From HXMU1420-2 sp040830545 (GTDB taxonomy: Bacteria; Pseudomonadota; Alphaproteobacteria; Rhodobacterales; Rhodobacteraceae): a stretch of 6,135 nucleotides of DNA. This document shows, one piece after another, positions 5,851-6,135 of this stretch (its first letter is position 1; each line of letters begins with the position of its first letter). Below the pieces are notes generated by a model. That model was not told where the DNA came from. It worked only from the letters and a program-made list of their open reading frames with translations, and did not search any database. Position numbers and translations under genes: made by a program. Location of the stretch: the NCBI GenBank assembly GCA_040830545.1, contig JBFOMB010000142.1, forward strand, positions 1-6,135, given 5' to 3'.

Positions 5851-6135
5851 TTACTTCAGACGTTTGTCCCGCGCGGCCAGCAGTTTCAGGCGCAGGGCGT
5901 TCAGCTGGATGAAACCGGCGGCGTCGGTCTGATCGTAGGCACCGGCGTCTTCTTCAAAGGTCACATGCGCCTCGGAATAGAGCGAATGCTCTGACCAGCG
6001 GCCCACGGTCGAGGCCAGACCTTTGTACAGTTTCACGCGGACGGTGCCGGTGACATGTTCCTGAGACTTGTCGATCGCGGCCTGCAGCATCTCGCGTTCG
6101 GGCGAGTACCAGAAGCCGTTATAGATCAGCTCGGC
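5851..6135 (-). CDS. argG: Argininosuccinate synthase, C-terminal 94 residues (cut by window edge)
   Basis: Argininosuccinate synthase joins citrulline and aspartate with ATP in arginine biosynthesis, in the cytoplasm. Only the C-terminal end is visible, running in from the right edge: ELIYNGFWYSPERE, then MLQAAIDKSQ, GTVRVKLYKG, GRWSEHSLYSEAHVTFEED, AGAYDQTDAAGFIQLNALR and LKLLAARDKRLK before TAA at 5851-5853. This is the conserved multimerisation-tail region of ArgG, and GFIQLNALRLKLLA is close to the usual alphaproteobacterial end. The frame is open to the window edge, so the internal ATG at 6088-6090 is not the start. ATP- and substrate-binding regions lie outside the window. It is followed by its own terminator. 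Confidence 0.95.
   Translation of the reverse strand, partial: AELIYNGFWYSPEREMLQAAIDKSQEHVTGTVRVKLYKGLASTVGRWSEHSLYSEAHVTFEEDAGAYDQTDAAGFIQLNALRLKLLAARDKRLK

Overview
The window looks like chromosomal DNA from a marine alphaproteobacterium of the Rhodobacteraceae (Roseobacter group). This is judged by eye from moderately high G+C, Rhodobacterales-like MaeB and ArgG protein sequences, and the pairing of a YjgN/DUF898 membrane protein with an M48 peptidase next to argG. I see no mobile element, CRISPR array, tRNA or rRNA, and nothing that looks like an undescribed multi-gene system. The region is mostly housekeeping and envelope-related, with some unusual local structure at gene junctions.

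Plus strand, 1-2485: the 3' two thirds of an NADP-type malic enzyme gene (maeB: end of the malic NAD-binding domain plus the phosphotransacetylase-like domain), overlapping by 4 bp (ATGA) a ribokinase-family sugar kinase. The malic enzyme reading frame is recognisable from the left edge of the window but carries an in-frame TAG at 39-41. The gene is therefore either broken by a nonsense mutation or affected by a sequence error; the open part restarts at GTG 51.

Minus strand, 6135 down to 2482: the C-terminal end of argG (argininosuccinate synthase) with a clear intrinsic terminator behind it; a DUF898/YjgN multi-pass membrane protein; a membrane-anchored M48 zinc metallopeptidase starting at a TTG just after the yjgN stop; a small SCP2 sterol-carrier-like protein; and a peptide methionine sulfoxide reductase A with an N-terminal signal peptide. 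The msrA gene converges on the sugar kinase gene and overlaps its end by 4 bp.

How the genes may work together: maeB and the sugar kinase form a translationally coupled pair in central carbon metabolism. yjgN and the M48 gene are almost certainly one operon and are probably membrane or envelope proteins. The exported MsrA would repair oxidised methionines outside the cytoplasm. The most notable structure is the yjgN-M48 junction, where a perfect 10-bp hairpin and a perfect 9-bp G/C-only hairpin flank the TTG start. Gaps between genes are short: the longest, 5712-5850, holds the argG terminator.
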